From: Bimuria novae-zelandiae CBS 107.79
Taxonomy: Eukaryota; Ascomycota; Dothideomycetes; Pleosporales; Didymosphaeriaceae
DNA: 41,594 nt
NCBI GenBank assembly: GCA_010015655.1
Contig: ML976672.1
Location: 65,666-107,259, forward strand
Direction: 5' to 3'
The notes under the pieces were generated by a model. The model was not told the origin of the DNA. It ran no database searches and saw nothing but the letters and a program-made list of their open reading frames with translations. The position numbers and the translations under genes were made by a program. Numbering within the stretch: the first letter of the stretch is position 1; the number at the start of each line of letters is the position of its first letter. Of this stretch, positions 41,512-41,594 are shown piece after piece.

Positions 41512-41594
41512 TCCCCCGCACTGTCAAAATCTGCCACAGGCGGACTTCTTGCTAGTGGCCAATCGGACGATAGCTCCGATTCTGCATGAACACC
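41512..41594 (+). mobile_element. Terminus of a second piggyBac-like element, cut by window end
   Basis: Starts TCCCCCGCACTGTCAAAATC, one mismatch in 20 to the left end of the element at 35980. Similarity continues in patches (CACA, GGACTTCTTG, GCCAATCGGA against GCCAATCAGA). It is preceded by TA (41510-41511). The rest lies outside. It begins about 420 bp upstream of the RTA1-family start codon. Confidence 0.7.

Overview
ORGANISM. This looks like nuclear DNA of a filamentous ascomycete (Pezizomycotina). Three things point there: a fungal RTA1-family gene with a 53-nt GT..AG intron and a CTAAC branch site, Fot/pogo-type transposons, and very strong CpA-to-TpA (RIP-like) decay, with old coding regions riddled with TAG/TAA at former Gln and Trp codons. 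The species cannot be read from the sequence. LAYOUT. Positions 1 to about 38486 are a deep nest of transposable elements in an AT-rich, RIP-mutated block. About 39.3 kb onward is ordinary, GC-balanced sequence holding the one evidently intact host gene (40125-41092, minus). THE NEST. The outermost element is a Fot-like pogo transposon, here called Fot3. Its right end is at 38486 and its C-terminal codons survive in pieces at about 8155-8512, 27824-27854 and 35942. Its left part is hidden beneath a second pogo element (Fot1, about 587-8154), which holds a Tc1-like element (Tc1-A, window start to about 586), a hAT element (740-4260) and a third pogo element (Fot2, 5527-8115). Fot3 is then split by Gypsy-III (8513-27823, minus), by a Tc1-like element (Tc1-B, 27855-35941) sitting in its stop codon, and by a piggyBac-like element (35980-38285). 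Gypsy-III contains Gypsy-I (11247-18044, plus) and a Copia element (21554-27227, minus), whose 5' LTR carries a 384-bp insert. Tc1-B contains Gypsy-II (28223-34986, minus). Most junctions are proved by target duplications: CTCGTAGA, TA, TTACG, TTAAG, GCTTT, AATTC. Several are also proved by reading frames that rejoin when the insert is removed. A solo LTR (38494-38913, duplication GCGCG) lies just outside Fot3. RELATIVE AGE. Most elements are heavily RIP-mutated. Tc1-A, Fot2, the solo LTR, the 384-bp insert and the piggyBac N-terminus are much less so and are probably younger or escaped. MOST INTERESTING. (1) Each of the three Ty3/gypsy elements carries, antisense between the end of pol and the 3' LTR, a small ORF with a Cys cluster followed by a charged helical/coiled-coil segment. 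(2) Gypsy-I and Gypsy-II share an in-register T_TTT_TTA slippery heptamer, with gag stopping just downstream and pol open in the -1 frame. (3) A Tc1-type excision footprint lies in a Fot2 terminal repeat. (4) A piggyBac-like terminus lies in the promoter-side flank of the RTA1-family gene.
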